A stretch of DNA of 64,000 nucleotides from Anaerolinea sp. Its GTDB lineage: Bacteria; Chloroflexota; Anaerolineae; Anaerolineales; Anaerolineaceae. The notes beneath the pieces are model-generated. The model made no database searches and was not told the DNA's origin. It saw only the letters and a program-made list of their open reading frames with translations. Made by a program: the position numbers and the translations under genes. Location: contig JARKPU010000013.1 of the NCBI GenBank assembly GCA_029975055.1, positions 62,001-126,000 on the forward strand, in the 5' to 3' direction. How positions within the stretch are numbered: the stretch's first letter is position 1; every line of letters begins with the position of its first letter. Below, in pieces: positions 29,305 to 37,634 of this stretch.

Positions 29305-29339
29305 GGGCGCTTGACAAGCGCCCCTGCATGGGTTAAAAT
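29305..29339 (+). promoter_or_regulatory. tRNA-Ala promoter with a palindrome over the -35
   Basis: TTGACA (29311-29316), 17-bp spacer, TAAAAT (29334-29339); transcription would start about 16 bases before the tRNA. A perfect 8-bp inverted repeat GGGCGCTT-GAC-AAGCGCCC (29305-29323) is centred on the -35. Confidence 0.8.
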
Positions 29340-29361
29340 CGGGTCGTTCTCGTTCGGAAGA

Positions 29362-29434
29362 GGGCCTGTAGCGCAGTTGGGAGCGCGCCTCAATCGCACT
29401 GAGGAGGCCAGGGGTTCGAATCCCCTCAGGTCCA
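29362..29434 (+). tRNA. tRNA-Ala (anticodon CGC)
   Basis: A 73-base cloverleaf. Acceptor GGGCCTG/CAGGTCC includes the G3-U70 pair that marks alanine tRNA. The anticodon stem CCTCA/TGAGG holds the loop ATCGCAC with anticodon CGC, reading GCG. The T arm has GTTCGAAT. Discriminator A; CCA is not encoded. Confidence 0.95.
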
Positions 29435-29445
29435 CCTTGGCTGAT

Positions 29446-29459
29446 GAGCGGCCCCGCTC
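29446..29459 (+). other. Hairpin between the two tRNA-Ala genes
   Basis: GAGCGG-CC-CCGCTC, perfect 6-bp stem, in the 48-base spacer. No T-run follows, so it is more likely a processing feature than a terminator; the second tRNA has no obvious promoter of its own and is probably co-transcribed. Confidence 0.35.
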
Positions 29460-29482
29460 GTTACAGCAAAAAGCAATCAAAT

Positions 29483-29555
29483 GGGCCCATAGCGCAGTTG
29501 GGAGCGCGCCTCAATGGCATTGAGGAGGCCGGGGGTTCGAATCCCCCTGGGTCCA
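29483..29555 (+). tRNA. tRNA-Ala (anticodon GGC)
   Basis: A 73-base cloverleaf nearly identical to the upstream tRNA-Ala. Acceptor GGGCCCA/TGGGTCC keeps G3-U70. The loop ATGGCAT gives anticodon GGC, reading GCC and GCU. Discriminator A; CCA is not encoded. Confidence 0.95.
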
Positions 29556-29560
29556 CTCCA

Positions 29561-29623
29561 TGAAGCGATGATCAGGCACCGGGCACTCACAGGTAACCGC
29601 GTGCCTGATTGAATCAGGCTTCA
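29561..29623 (+). other. Nested hairpin between tRNA-Ala and the T-box
   Basis: TGAAGC (29561-29566) pairs with GCTTCA (29618-29623) and encloses ATCAGGCAC (29571-29579) with GTGCCTGAT (29601-29609). No T-run follows. It could be a tRNA 3' processing/termination element or an extra domain ahead of the T-box. Confidence 0.4.
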
Positions 29624-29639
29624 CAATCGAGCAATATTG

Positions 29640-29890
29640 CCAGACCAGGAGTAGTAGGCCATCTGCCAGCGAGCCGGGAAAGAGAGGTGTGAGCCCGGCA
29701 CGGTGCTTCGCAGAGCACAACGGCTGAACTCGCCTGCGGCCCCAGCGAGGGCAGGCAGCCCGGGTGAACGACAGTAGCCGGGGCCGGGTTTCGCCCGTTA
29801 TCGCGACCCAAAGCGGCCCGCCTTTTGGCTGGCAAGCAGGGTGGTACCACGGAGGAACTGGCCTTCGTCCCTGAGGACGATGGCCTTTTT
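29640..29890 (+). promoter_or_regulatory. Leucine T-box riboswitch of leuS
   Basis: Stem I spans roughly 29650-29740, with a GGAGTAGTAGG start, GAGAGGTGTGAG apical elements and the specifier context GAA-CTC (CTC at 29729-29731, a Leu codon). The core T-box AGGGTGGTACCACGG is at 29838-29852; its TGGT bulge matches the ACCA end of tRNA-Leu. A terminator follows: GGCC-T-TCGTCC (29860-29870) with GGACGA-T-GGCC (29875-29885) and five T. Uncharged tRNA-Leu should stabilise the antiterminator and raise leuS expression. Confidence 0.9.
29860..29890 (+). terminator. Terminator of the leuS T-box
   Basis: An 11-bp stem with one T-T mismatch and a CTGA loop, followed by TTTTT (29886-29890). It is the regulated terminator of the T-box, 20 bases before the leuS start. 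Confidence 0.88.
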
Positions 29891-29909
29891 GTTTAAACTG
29901 AGGAGCGAT

Positions 29910-32702
29910 ATGCCTGAAAAAATTATTCCGATCTACAATCCTGCCGAAATTGAACCGCGCTGGCAGCTGAAATGGGAACAGGACGGCCTGTACCACGCGA
30001 ACATCGACCGGAGCAAGCCCAAGCATTATGCGCTGACCATGCTCCCGTACCCGTCGGGCGACCTTCACATCGGCCACTGGTATGCGATGACGCCTTCGGA
30101 CGCGCGTGCGCGCTATAAACGCATGAACGGGTACAATGTGCTCTTCCCGATGGGCTTCGATGCCTTTGGGCTGCCAGCCGAAAATGCCGCCATTAAACGC
30201 AACATTCATCCTAAGGAATGGACATATAAGAACATCGCCAACATGCGCAACCAGCTCAAGAGCATGGGCGCGATGTTCGACTGGCGGCGTGAGGCCATCT
30301 CGGCGGACCCGGAATATTACCGCTGGACGGAATGGTTCTTTGTCCAATTCTTCAAGAATGATCTGGCCTATCGCAAGATGTCGCCGGTGGATTGGTGCCC
30401 GAATTGCAATACCACGCTGGCCCGCGAACAGGTGTGGGGAGAAGACCGCCACTGCGAGCGCTGCGGCACGCCGGTGATCAAAAAGAACCTCGACCAATGG
30501 TTCTTCCGCACCACGCGCTATGCCGAAGAGCTGCTCAACTATGAGGGCATCGACTGGCCCGAAAAAGTGCGCGATATGCAGATCAACTGGATCGGGCGCT
30601 CGGAAGGGGCGGCAGTGGTCTTCCGCACCGAAGCCGGCGACCCGCTGGAGGTCTTCACCACGCGGCCCGACACGCTGTGGGGAGCCACCTTCATGGTGCT
30701 GGCTCCCGAACACCCGCTGGTGAGCAAGCTGACGACCCCCGACCGGAAGGAGGAGGTGGAGGCTTATGTGGCCCAGGCGCTGCGCCAGACGGATATCCAG
30801 CGCGAATCCTCGGAGAAGGAAAAAACAGGCGTCTTCACCGGCGGGTATGCACTCAACCCGGTGAACGGCAAGCGCGTGCCCGTTTGGACGGCCGATTACG
30901 TGCTGATGACCTACGGCACCGGCGCAATCATGGGCGTCCCGGCGCATGACGAGCGCGATTTCGCCTTCGCTTTGAAGTTCGGCATCCCGATCATCCCGGT
31001 CATCGACCGGCCCGATGGCATGGCGCGCAGCCTGGTCTTTCCAGGCTCGATGGAAGCGGGCTTCGAGGAGAAGCTGAAAGCCAGCGGGGTGGAATACTAC
31101 ACCGCGCCGGTCGGGACGGTTGGCGAGGGGATGTTTGTCACCCTGCGCCGTGAGCAGGTGGAGGCCTTCACCGCCCTGGTGCAGGCTTACCTCAAGCCTG
31201 GGGACTGGAACGACATTGTCGGCTCGGTCTGGCGGTTTATTTTCAAAGACGCGATCCTGGAGCTGGACTCGGTGGAAGCCGACCAGGAGATCCTGGCGCG
31301 CTGTAAGCAGATCTGGCCGCCGGTGGCGCATCATCGCACCGTGATGGAAATGCTGAACACCCAGCCTTTTTACCGTGATATTCTCCTGCATGCCGAATAC
31401 GGAACGATGATCCATTCCGAGGGCTTCACGGGCACCCCTGGCAAAGATGCGCGCCGGAAAGTGACCGAGTGGCTCGAACAGCAAGGCGTTGGACGCTTTG
31501 CGGTCAATTACCGCCTGCGCGATTGGCTGATCTCGCGCCAGCGCTATTGGGGCGCGCCGATCCCGATCGTTTATTGCGCCAAATGCGGCGCCGTGGCCGT
31601 GCCGGAAGATCAATTGCCAGTGCTGCTGCCGGACGACGTAGAATGGAAGCCGACCGGCGAAAGCCCGCTCAAGCTGCATCCCACCTGGCGGTTCACCACC
31701 TGCCCGCAGTGCGGCGGCCCGGCCGAGCGTGAGACAGACACGATGGATACGTTCATGTGTTCATCCTGGTATCACCTGCGCTACTTGAGCCCGCAGTATG
31801 ACCAGGGTCCCTTCGACCCGGCCGAATATGACTACTGGGCGCCGGTCGATACCTACACCGGCGGGGCGGAGCATGCCACCATGCACCTGATCTACACGCG
31901 CTGGTTCCAGAAGGCCTGCCGCGACCTGGGCATCACCCGCGGCGATGAACCGATGCTGCAGCTGCGCAACCAGGGGCAGATCCTGGGGCCGGATGGCCAG
32001 CGGATGAGCAAATCGCGCGGGAACGTGGTGGATCCCGATGAGCAGGTGAGGCTGTATGGGGCCGACACGGTGCGCGCGTTCATGATGTTCGGTTACCGTT
32101 GGGCCGAGGGCGGCCCGTGGGACCCGGGCAGCATTCAAGGGGTGAACCGGTGGCTGCGCCGCCTCTGGCTGGCGGTGTTGGAGCCGGCCGCCGGAAGGGC
32201 TGCCGATGGCACAGCCCAAAAGGCTCTCAGGCGGAAAGTTCACCAGACCTTGCGGGCGGTGACGCGCGATTTCGAGCAGTTCGAGTTCAACACCATCGTC
32301 TCGGGGTTGATGGAACTGCTCAATGAGATGGTGAAAGCCAAGCAAGCCGGGCTGTATGGCTCGGAAGCCTGGAACGAAGCCGTGGACATCTACCTGCGCA
32401 TGTTGGCGCCGGTGGCGCCGCACATCGCCGAGGAATTGTGGATGCTGTTGGGCAAACCGTACTCCATCCACACGCAGCCCTGGCCGGTGGTAGATGAAGA
32501 AGCGGCGAAGGAAGAGGAAATCACCCTCGTCCTGCAGGTGAACGGCAAGGTGCGCGACCGGCTGGTGGTGCCGGCAGGCATCTCCGAAGAGGATGCCCGC
32601 CAGGCGGCCCTGGCCAACCCCGTGGTGCAAAAATACCTGGAGGGCCGCGCCCCCAGGCAGGTGATTTACGTGAGGGGTAAGCTGGTCAACGTGGTGGGGT
32701 AG
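29910..32702 (+). CDS. leuS: Leucyl-tRNA synthetase
   Basis: 930 residues, longer than the roughly 800-870 of many bacterial LeuRS. The HIGH motif appears as PSGDLHIGHW near residue 47 and KMSKS as QRMSKSRGN. The CP1 editing domain has the conserved TTRPDTLWGATF and GTGAIMGVPAHDERD segments, and two Cys-rich zinc modules occur (CPNC...CERC; CAKC...CPQC). It ligates leucine to tRNA-Leu and edits near-cognates. The start at 29910 follows AGGAG, directly after the T-box. A creatininase-family gene follows 13 bases later. Confidence 0.96.
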   Translation: MPEKIIPIYNPAEIEPRWQLKWEQDGLYHANIDRSKPKHYALTMLPYPSGDLHIGHWYAMTPSDARARYKRMNGYNVLFPMGFDAFGLPAENAAIKRNIHPKEWTYKNIANMRNQLKSMGAMFDWRREAISADPEYYRWTEWFFVQFFKNDLAYRKMSPVDWCPNCNTTLAREQVWGEDRHCERCGTPVIKKNLDQWFFRTTRYAEELLNYEGIDWPEKVRDMQINWIGRSEGAAVVFRTEAGDPLEVFTTRPDTLWGATFMVLAPEHPLVSKLTTPDRKEEVEAYVAQALRQTDIQRESSEKEKTGVFTGGYALNPVNGKRVPVWTADYVLMTYGTGAIMGVPAHDERDFAFALKFGIPIIPVIDRPDGMARSLVFPGSMEAGFEEKLKASGVEYYTAPVGTVGEGMFVTLRREQVEAFTALVQAYLKPGDWNDIVGSVWRFIFKDAILELDSVEADQEILARCKQIWPPVAHHRTVMEMLNTQPFYRDILLHAEYGTMIHSEGFTGTPGKDARRKVTEWLEQQGVGRFAVNYRLRDWLISRQRYWGAPIPIVYCAKCGAVAVPEDQLPVLLPDDVEWKPTGESPLKLHPTWRFTTCPQCGGPAERETDTMDTFMCSSWYHLRYLSPQYDQGPFDPAEYDYWAPVDTYTGGAEHATMHLIYTRWFQKACRDLGITRGDEPMLQLRNQGQILGPDGQRMSKSRGNVVDPDEQVRLYGADTVRAFMMFGYRWAEGGPWDPGSIQGVNRWLRRLWLAVLEPAAGRAADGTAQKALRRKVHQTLRAVTRDFEQFEFNTIVSGLMELLNEMVKAKQAGLYGSEAWNEAVDIYLRMLAPVAPHIAEELWMLLGKPYSIHTQPWPVVDEEAAKEEEITLVLQVNGKVRDRLVVPAGISEEDARQAALANPVVQKYLEGRAPRQVIYVRGKLVNVVG

Positions 32703-32715
32703 AGCCTGAGGGAAC

Positions 32716-33396
32716 ATGCGCATCGAAGACTTGAACTGGATGGATGTTGAGCAATACCTGAAGCAGGACGACCGGCTGATCGTGGTGCTGGGGACGATCG
32801 AACAGCACGGTTACCTCAGCCTGGCGACGGATGTGAAGGTGCCGTTGGCACTGGCCGATGCCGCCAGCCAGAGAACCGGCGTGCTGGTGGCTCCACCGGT
32901 CAATTACGGCGTCTCACCGTATTTCGCCACTTACCCAGGCACCTTCAGCCTGCGCCTCTCAACTTTCATCGACACGGTGGAAGATATCATCCACTCGGCC
33001 TACCGCCATGGGTTTCGGCGCATTTTGCTGTTGAACGGGCATGGCGGCAACGATGCGGCCCGCGGCAGGCTTGTGGAAGTGGCAAACGAGCTCCCTGGCT
33101 TGAAGCTGGCCTGGTACGCCTGGTGGACGGCGCACAGCGTGGAAGAAGTGGCGCGCAAACACGGCCTGGAAAGAGAACACGCTTCCTGGATGGAAGCCTT
33201 CCCGTTCACCCGCGTGGCCGACCTGCCGGAAGGCGTGAAGCCCGAGGTGAAGGTGAAAGGCTTGCTCAACGCCGAAGAGACGCGCGCCGCCTACGGCGAC
33301 GGGGTGTTCGGCGGGGCATACCTGGCAGCGCCCGAAGTGATGGATGAACTCTTCGCCGCCTGCCTGGTGGATGTGCTGTACCTGTTGGAATTCTAG
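32716..33396 (+). CDS. Creatininase-family amidohydrolase
   Basis: 226 residues with the creatinine amidohydrolase fold: VVLGTIEQHGYLSLATD with Glu and His metal ligands and LLLNGHGGND, the HGGN signature. Relatives include creatininase, FAPy deformylases and mycofactocin peptidase MftE, so the function is not fixed by family. It follows leuS closely and is closed by a perfect terminator, so it is probably under the same leucine T-box. Why it would be tied to leucine charging is unclear. Confidence 0.88.
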   Translation: MRIEDLNWMDVEQYLKQDDRLIVVLGTIEQHGYLSLATDVKVPLALADAASQRTGVLVAPPVNYGVSPYFATYPGTFSLRLSTFIDTVEDIIHSAYRHGFRRILLLNGHGGNDAARGRLVEVANELPGLKLAWYAWWTAHSVEEVARKHGLEREHASWMEAFPFTRVADLPEGVKPEVKVKGLLNAEETRAAYGDGVFGGAYLAAPEVMDELFAACLVDVLYLLEF

Positions 33397-33420
33397 CTCC
33401 GCTTCAGGTCGTATTCACGG

Positions 33421-33458
33421 CGATCGATGGACGCCCCCAGCGTCCATCGATCGTTTTT
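33421..33458 (+). terminator. Terminator of leuS operon
   Basis: CGATCGATGGACGC (33421-33434) and GCGTCCATCGATCG (33440-33453) form a perfect 14-bp stem, followed by five T. Confidence 0.93.
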
Positions 33459-33506
33459 ATTACAGCTTTTTTACATCCTCGTAACAAAACGCTGACATGC
33501 CTGCCG

Positions 33507-33533
33507 TATGATTTGCTCAAGGTTGCAAATCAT
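33507..33533 (+). promoter_or_regulatory. -10 element and inverted repeat before the small exported protein
   Basis: TATGAT (33507-33512) overlaps a perfect inverted repeat, ATGATTTGC (33508-33516) and GCAAATCAT (33525-33533), just upstream of the AGGAGG site (33538-33543). It could be an operator or an RNA hairpin controlling initiation. Confidence 0.45.
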
Positions 33534-33549
33534 CTTCAGGAGGAAAACG

Positions 33550-34104
33550 ATGTTCATCGGATTGAGCAAATTCCTGTTCAGCAGCGCTGCGGCGCTGGTC
33601 GCGGCTGCCGGGCTTGTTTTCTCGGCATCTCCCGCGGTGCAGGCTGTTCAGGCTGCCGGCCCGGCTCAGGAGACACCGCCGCCACCGGCGCGGCCTGCCG
33701 CCAGCCCGGAACGCCTGGAGCGGCTCTATCAGAATGAGTTGAAGGCGCTCGATGCCCAGGCGGCGCACCTGGAACGGACGGACGAGATCATTGCCAGGGC
33801 GCAGGCGAAGATCGACGAACTGGCAGCCAAGGGGCTGGATATCTCGGCTCTGCAGGAAGCGCTGGGTGATTACCAGGATGCCGTTGCAGATGCGCAGGGG
33901 TATCACGACAAGGCGGCGAGCATCCTCTCGGCTCACGCGGGGTTCGATGCAAACGGCAAAGTAACCGATGCCGCCCAGGCCCGTGTCACCGTGCAGGAAG
34001 CCGGGCGGGCGCTGCGCGACGCACGGCAGAACCTGCGCCCGGCATTGCACAGGCTCTTGCGGGCTTTGCGGGAGACCTGGCGGGATAACCGCCCCAGGCC
34101 GTGA
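33550..34104 (+). CDS. Small exported helical protein of unknown function
   Basis: 184 residues. A signal peptide (about 1-35, hydrophobic core AAALVAAAGLVFSASPAVQA) is followed by a Pro-rich stretch and then almost continuous charged, alanine-rich helix with heptad character. There are no Cys residues and no catalytic motif. A strong AGGAGG site precedes the ATG and a perfect inverted repeat overlaps the promoter, suggesting regulated, potentially high expression. The shape recalls periplasmic helical chaperones such as Spy/CpxP, but I see no signature motif, so the function is unknown. Confidence 0.75.
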   Translation: MFIGLSKFLFSSAAALVAAAGLVFSASPAVQAVQAAGPAQETPPPPARPAASPERLERLYQNELKALDAQAAHLERTDEIIARAQAKIDELAAKGLDISALQEALGDYQDAVADAQGYHDKAASILSAHAGFDANGKVTDAAQARVTVQEAGRALRDARQNLRPALHRLLRALRETWRDNRPRP

Positions 34105-34116
34105 GGTCTTCGATAG

Positions 34117-34153
34117 ATCGAAAGAGGACGGGCGTTCCCCGTCCTCTTTCGAT
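34117..34153. terminator. Terminator between convergent genes
   Basis: ATCGAAAGAGGACGGG (34117-34132) and CCCGTCCTCTTTCGAT (34138-34153) form a perfect 16-bp stem with a CGTTC loop. TAATTT follows on the plus strand. Confidence 0.85.
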
Positions 34154-34186
34154 TAATTTAACTTGCGAACCGCAGCGGAGGTGGCG

Positions 34187-35875
34187 TCAAGGCCTGCCGG
34201 AACGGATGATGGACCAGACCAGCCAGCCGCCGAAGAGGATCGAAGAGATCAGCGCGAAGCCGAAAATGAAGTTGCCGATGGTCTGCCAGGCTTCCGAACG
34301 GTAAACCACCATCACCAGCGCCAGGGCGATGATTACCGCCGAGAGGATCATCCCCAGGGTCATGCGGTTGGTCATGGATTGCAGCTTTCCCACCAGTTCA
34401 TCCAGCTCACGCTTGTTCAGGTTGACTTCGAATTTGCCCTGTTCCATCTGCGCAAGGATGCGCTGCGCTTTGCGGGGCAGGTCGAGGCCGATTTCCAGCC
34501 CGTCGATTGCAGCGGTGGCGGCCCGCGGCAGAATGACCCCGGGTGAGCGTTCGGCTTTCCAAAAATCGCGCAGGTAGGGCGCGGCAAAAGAAAACAGGTT
34601 GAACTCGGGGTAAAGCAGCGTGCCGGTGCCCTCGCTAATGGTGACGGCGCGAGTCATCGCCACCAGCTCGCCCGGAAGCTGCAAGCCGTGGCGCAGGATA
34701 ATGGACATGAAGTCCTTCACCACCTTCGAAGCACTGAGATCGCGAATGGCGGCGCCCGAAAGGCTGTCGAGCAGGCGTTCCAGGTCGCGGGCAAAGTTGC
34801 GCCGGTCAACACCGCGTGTGTAGATGCCGGCTTCGAGCAGCTGATCGACCAGGAGGTCAGAATCATTCCGGTCGATGGCCTGGGCGATGCCCAAAAAAGT
34901 GCGCTTGGTGTGCTCGTTCAAACGGCCGACCATCCCGAAATCGACCACCGCCAGAGAGGAATCGGGCTGGACGAAGAAATTCCCGGGGTGCGGGTCGGCG
35001 TGGTACATGCGGAACTCGAAAATCTGGCGCAAGGCGAAGTGCATCAGGTTTTCGGCCACTTTGCGACGGTCAATGCCTGCGGCGTCCATCGCGGCCAGGT
35101 CGTTGATTTTGATGCCCGAAACACGCTCGAGGGTGATCACCCGGCGGGTGGTATGGTCCCAATAGATGACCGGAATGTAGATATTGGCGTCATCGGCGAA
35201 GTTTTTGCGGAAGGTGTCGGCGTTGCGGCCTTCGCGGATGTAATCCAGTTCTGCGCGGATGGTGTGGGCAAACTCCTCCACCAGCACCGGCAGGTCATAA
35301 AGCTGCCCCAAAGCGGTGTGTTGGGCGGCCCAATCGGCGCCGTCGGTGAGGATTTCCAGGTCCTGTTCGATGGAGGCTTCTGCATCCGGCCGGATAATCT
35401 TCACCACCACTTCATCACCGCCCCACATGCGCGCCGCATACACCTGGCCGATCGACGCGGAGGCGATTGGGTTCGGGTCCAGCTCAGCGAAGAGCTGGTC
35501 CACATCTTTGCCCAGTTCCTCGCACAGAACGGCGCGCATCTTTTCAAATGGGAGCGGCGGCACCAGGTCTTGCAGCGTGTTCAACGCCTCGATGTAATCC
35601 GGCGGGAGGAGGTCGGCCCGTGCGCTGAGTGCCTGGCCGAATTTGATAAACGTCGGGCCCAGCTCGACCAGCATCTCGACGAATTCCTCGGCTTGCGTGC
35701 GCCCATTCTGTTTGATGATGCGGCGCAGCGCCTGCGCTCCACCGGCGCCCGAATCTTCCATGCGCGTCACCAGCCAGCCCAGACCGTGTCGCGTCAAGGC
35801 GCCGATCACCTGCCTGGAGCGCCTGATGAGCGGCGGGCGTGGAAACCAGGGGATGCGCAAAAGATTGGACGGCAT
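34187..35875 (-). CDS. ABC1/UbiB-family atypical kinase
   Basis: 562 residues. The kinase-like core has the Ala-rich nucleotide loop SASIGQVYAA in place of a Gly-rich loop, the catalytic Lys in VVVKIIRPDA, and the metal-binding VVDFGMVG. Two hydrophobic helices form the C-terminus (about 500-555), typical of membrane-bound UbiB/AarF proteins. Relatives support ubiquinone or other isoprenoid-quinone synthesis. The ATG lies six bases from a palindromic -10 shared with cydD, so the message is probably leaderless. Confidence 0.9.
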   Translation of the reverse strand: MPSNLLRIPWFPRPPLIRRSRQVIGALTRHGLGWLVTRMEDSGAGGAQALRRIIKQNGRTQAEEFVEMLVELGPTFIKFGQALSARADLLPPDYIEALNTLQDLVPPLPFEKMRAVLCEELGKDVDQLFAELDPNPIASASIGQVYAARMWGGDEVVVKIIRPDAEASIEQDLEILTDGADWAAQHTALGQLYDLPVLVEEFAHTIRAELDYIREGRNADTFRKNFADDANIYIPVIYWDHTTRRVITLERVSGIKINDLAAMDAAGIDRRKVAENLMHFALRQIFEFRMYHADPHPGNFFVQPDSSLAVVDFGMVGRLNEHTKRTFLGIAQAIDRNDSDLLVDQLLEAGIYTRGVDRRNFARDLERLLDSLSGAAIRDLSASKVVKDFMSIILRHGLQLPGELVAMTRAVTISEGTGTLLYPEFNLFSFAAPYLRDFWKAERSPGVILPRAATAAIDGLEIGLDLPRKAQRILAQMEQGKFEVNLNKRELDELVGKLQSMTNRMTLGMILSAVIIALALVMVVYRSEAWQTIGNFIFGFALISSILFGGWLVWSIIRSGRP

Positions 35876-35880
35876 GACCT

Positions 35881-35892
35881 AATTATATAATT
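35881..35892. promoter_or_regulatory. Palindromic -10 shared by two divergent leaderless genes
   Basis: AATTATATAATT is a perfect 12-bp palindrome. It gives TATAAT on the plus strand (35886-35891) and on the minus strand (35887-35882). In each direction exactly six bases separate the hexamer from the start codon: GTG at 35898 and ATG at 35875. Neither gene has room for a ribosome-binding site; -35 boxes are weak on both sides. Confidence 0.75.
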
Positions 35893-35897
35893 GGTAT

Positions 35898-37634
35898 GTG
35901 AACCTGGATAGACGCCTGTTGAGCTTCTTGAAACGGGTGCGAATCGCATTCGCCATCTGCGTGGCGGCCGGCGCGGCAGGCGGCGTCTTCGCCATCCTGC
36001 AGGCAGGCCTGCTCAGCCGGGTGATCGGGCGGGTTTTCCTTTCGGGTTACACGCTGCATGAGGTTCTGCAGCCGATGATTCTCCTGCTGGCTGTCATGCT
36101 CTGCAGGGCGGTCTGCGCATGGGCCTCCGAGCGCGCAGGCGCCGCAGCAGCCCGCCGGGTAAAACTGGACTTGCGCGAGCAGATCAACCAGAAGTTGTTC
36201 CGGCTTGGTCCGGTTTATGCCCAAGAACGCCCGGCGGGAGAGGTGGCGGTTCTCGCGGTGCAGGGCGTGGATGCATTGGATGCTTACTTCAGCCAGTACC
36301 TTCCGCAGGTGGTGCTTGCCGGGCTGGTACCCCTGGCAGTGCTGGCTTTCGTCTTCCCACGGGACTGGATCTCGGGCGCCATTCTGCTGGTGACCGGGCC
36401 GCTCATCCCCGTTTTCATGTTCCTGATCGGCAGCCACGCTGAACGCTTGACCGGGCGCCAGTTCCACGCGCTGAGCCGCCTGAGCGCGTTTTTCCTCGAT
36501 ACGCTGCAAGGCCTGCGTGCCTTGAAAGAGCTTGGCCGCAGCCGCGAGCAAGTTGAGCAAATCCGCAAAGCCGGCGAGGAATATCGCCAGGCGACCTTGA
36601 GCGTGCTGCGCGTTACCTTCACATCCGCGCTGGCGCTGGAACTGCTCGGGACGATCAGCACGGCGCTCATCGCCGTCCAGGTGGGGCTGCGCCTGCTCCG
36701 CGGCGCGATGTTCTTTGAAGATGCGTTCTTCCTGCTGGTGATCGCGCCCGATTTCTACCTGCCTTTGCGCACGCTGGGGCTGCGCTTCCACGCCGGGATG
36801 AACGGCGTGAGTTCTGCGCGGCGGATCTTCGAGCTGCTGGCAGAGCCGGAGCCGGCCGCCGGAAGCCGTGCAGCCGGTTTGAAGAAAATCCGGCTTTCCG
36901 GCAAGGAAATCGTGTTCGATGCGGTGCGCTACCGGTACCGGGGCAGGAGCGAACCGGCGCTGGACGGGTTTGACCTGCGCATCGAGCCGGGCGAGCTGGT
37001 GGCGCTGGTGGGCGAAAGCGGGGTGGGAAAGTCGACGGCCGTCGCGCTGTTGATGCGCTTTATCGATCCGCAGGAAGGGATGATCCGTGTGGGGGGAGTA
37101 GACTTGAGAGAGATCGACCCGCAGGCCTGGCGCGGGCAGATTGCCTGGGTGCCGCAGGAACCGCACTGGATCAACGGGACGATCGCCGAGAATCTGCGCA
37201 TAGCCAACCAGCATGCCGGGATGAGCGAATGGAAAGCCGCTTGCGAAAAGGCCCGCTTGCTGGAATGGATCCAATCGCTGCCCGACGGCTTCGAAACGCA
37301 GATTGGCGAGCGAGGCAGCCGGATGAGCGGGGGGCAGGCGCAGCGCCTGGCTTTGGCGCGGGCCTTCTTGCGCGATGCCCCCTTCGTGGTGATGGATGAA
37401 CCGGCGGCGCATATCGATCCGCTCGAAGATGCGCTGATCGCCGAGGCCATTCGCGCGTTGTGCCACGGGCGGGGCGGGCTGGTAATTGCCCACCGTCTTG
37501 GAACGGTTGCCAAAGCGGATCGTATTGCCGTTTTGCAGGCCGGGAAGGTGGCAGAATGCGGCGACCACGCCGCCTTGAAAGCCGCCGGCGGGCTTTCCAC
37601 CGCGCTGCTGCGTTCTGCCGGAGGCGCCGAATGA
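35898..37634 (+). CDS. cydD: CydD-type ABC exporter subunit (thiol reductant export)
   Basis: 578 residues: six transmembrane segments (about 15-290) and a C-terminal ATPase domain with Walker A VGESGVGKSTAV, signature RMSGGQAQRLALARAFL and Walker B FVVMDEPAAHIDP. RLTGRQFHALSRLSAFFLDT and TLQGLRALKELGR are typical of CydD. With CydC it exports cysteine and glutathione, needed to assemble cytochrome bd oxidase. It starts at GTG, leaderless, and overlaps cydC by four bases. No cydAB genes are in the window. Confidence 0.9.
   Translation: MNLDRRLLSFLKRVRIAFAICVAAGAAGGVFAILQAGLLSRVIGRVFLSGYTLHEVLQPMILLLAVMLCRAVCAWASERAGAAAARRVKLDLREQINQKLFRLGPVYAQERPAGEVAVLAVQGVDALDAYFSQYLPQVVLAGLVPLAVLAFVFPRDWISGAILLVTGPLIPVFMFLIGSHAERLTGRQFHALSRLSAFFLDTLQGLRALKELGRSREQVEQIRKAGEEYRQATLSVLRVTFTSALALELLGTISTALIAVQVGLRLLRGAMFFEDAFFLLVIAPDFYLPLRTLGLRFHAGMNGVSSARRIFELLAEPEPAAGSRAAGLKKIRLSGKEIVFDAVRYRYRGRSEPALDGFDLRIEPGELVALVGESGVGKSTAVALLMRFIDPQEGMIRVGGVDLREIDPQAWRGQIAWVPQEPHWINGTIAENLRIANQHAGMSEWKAACEKARLLEWIQSLPDGFETQIGERGSRMSGGQAQRLALARAFLRDAPFVVMDEPAAHIDPLEDALIAEAIRALCHGRGGLVIAHRLGTVAKADRIAVLQAGKVAECGDHAALKAAGGLSTALLRSAGGAE

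Noticed and set aside
29511..31679. A 722-codon minus-strand open frame over leuS and the T-box
   Set aside because: Same antisense artefact; it also runs through the T-box and a tRNA gene.
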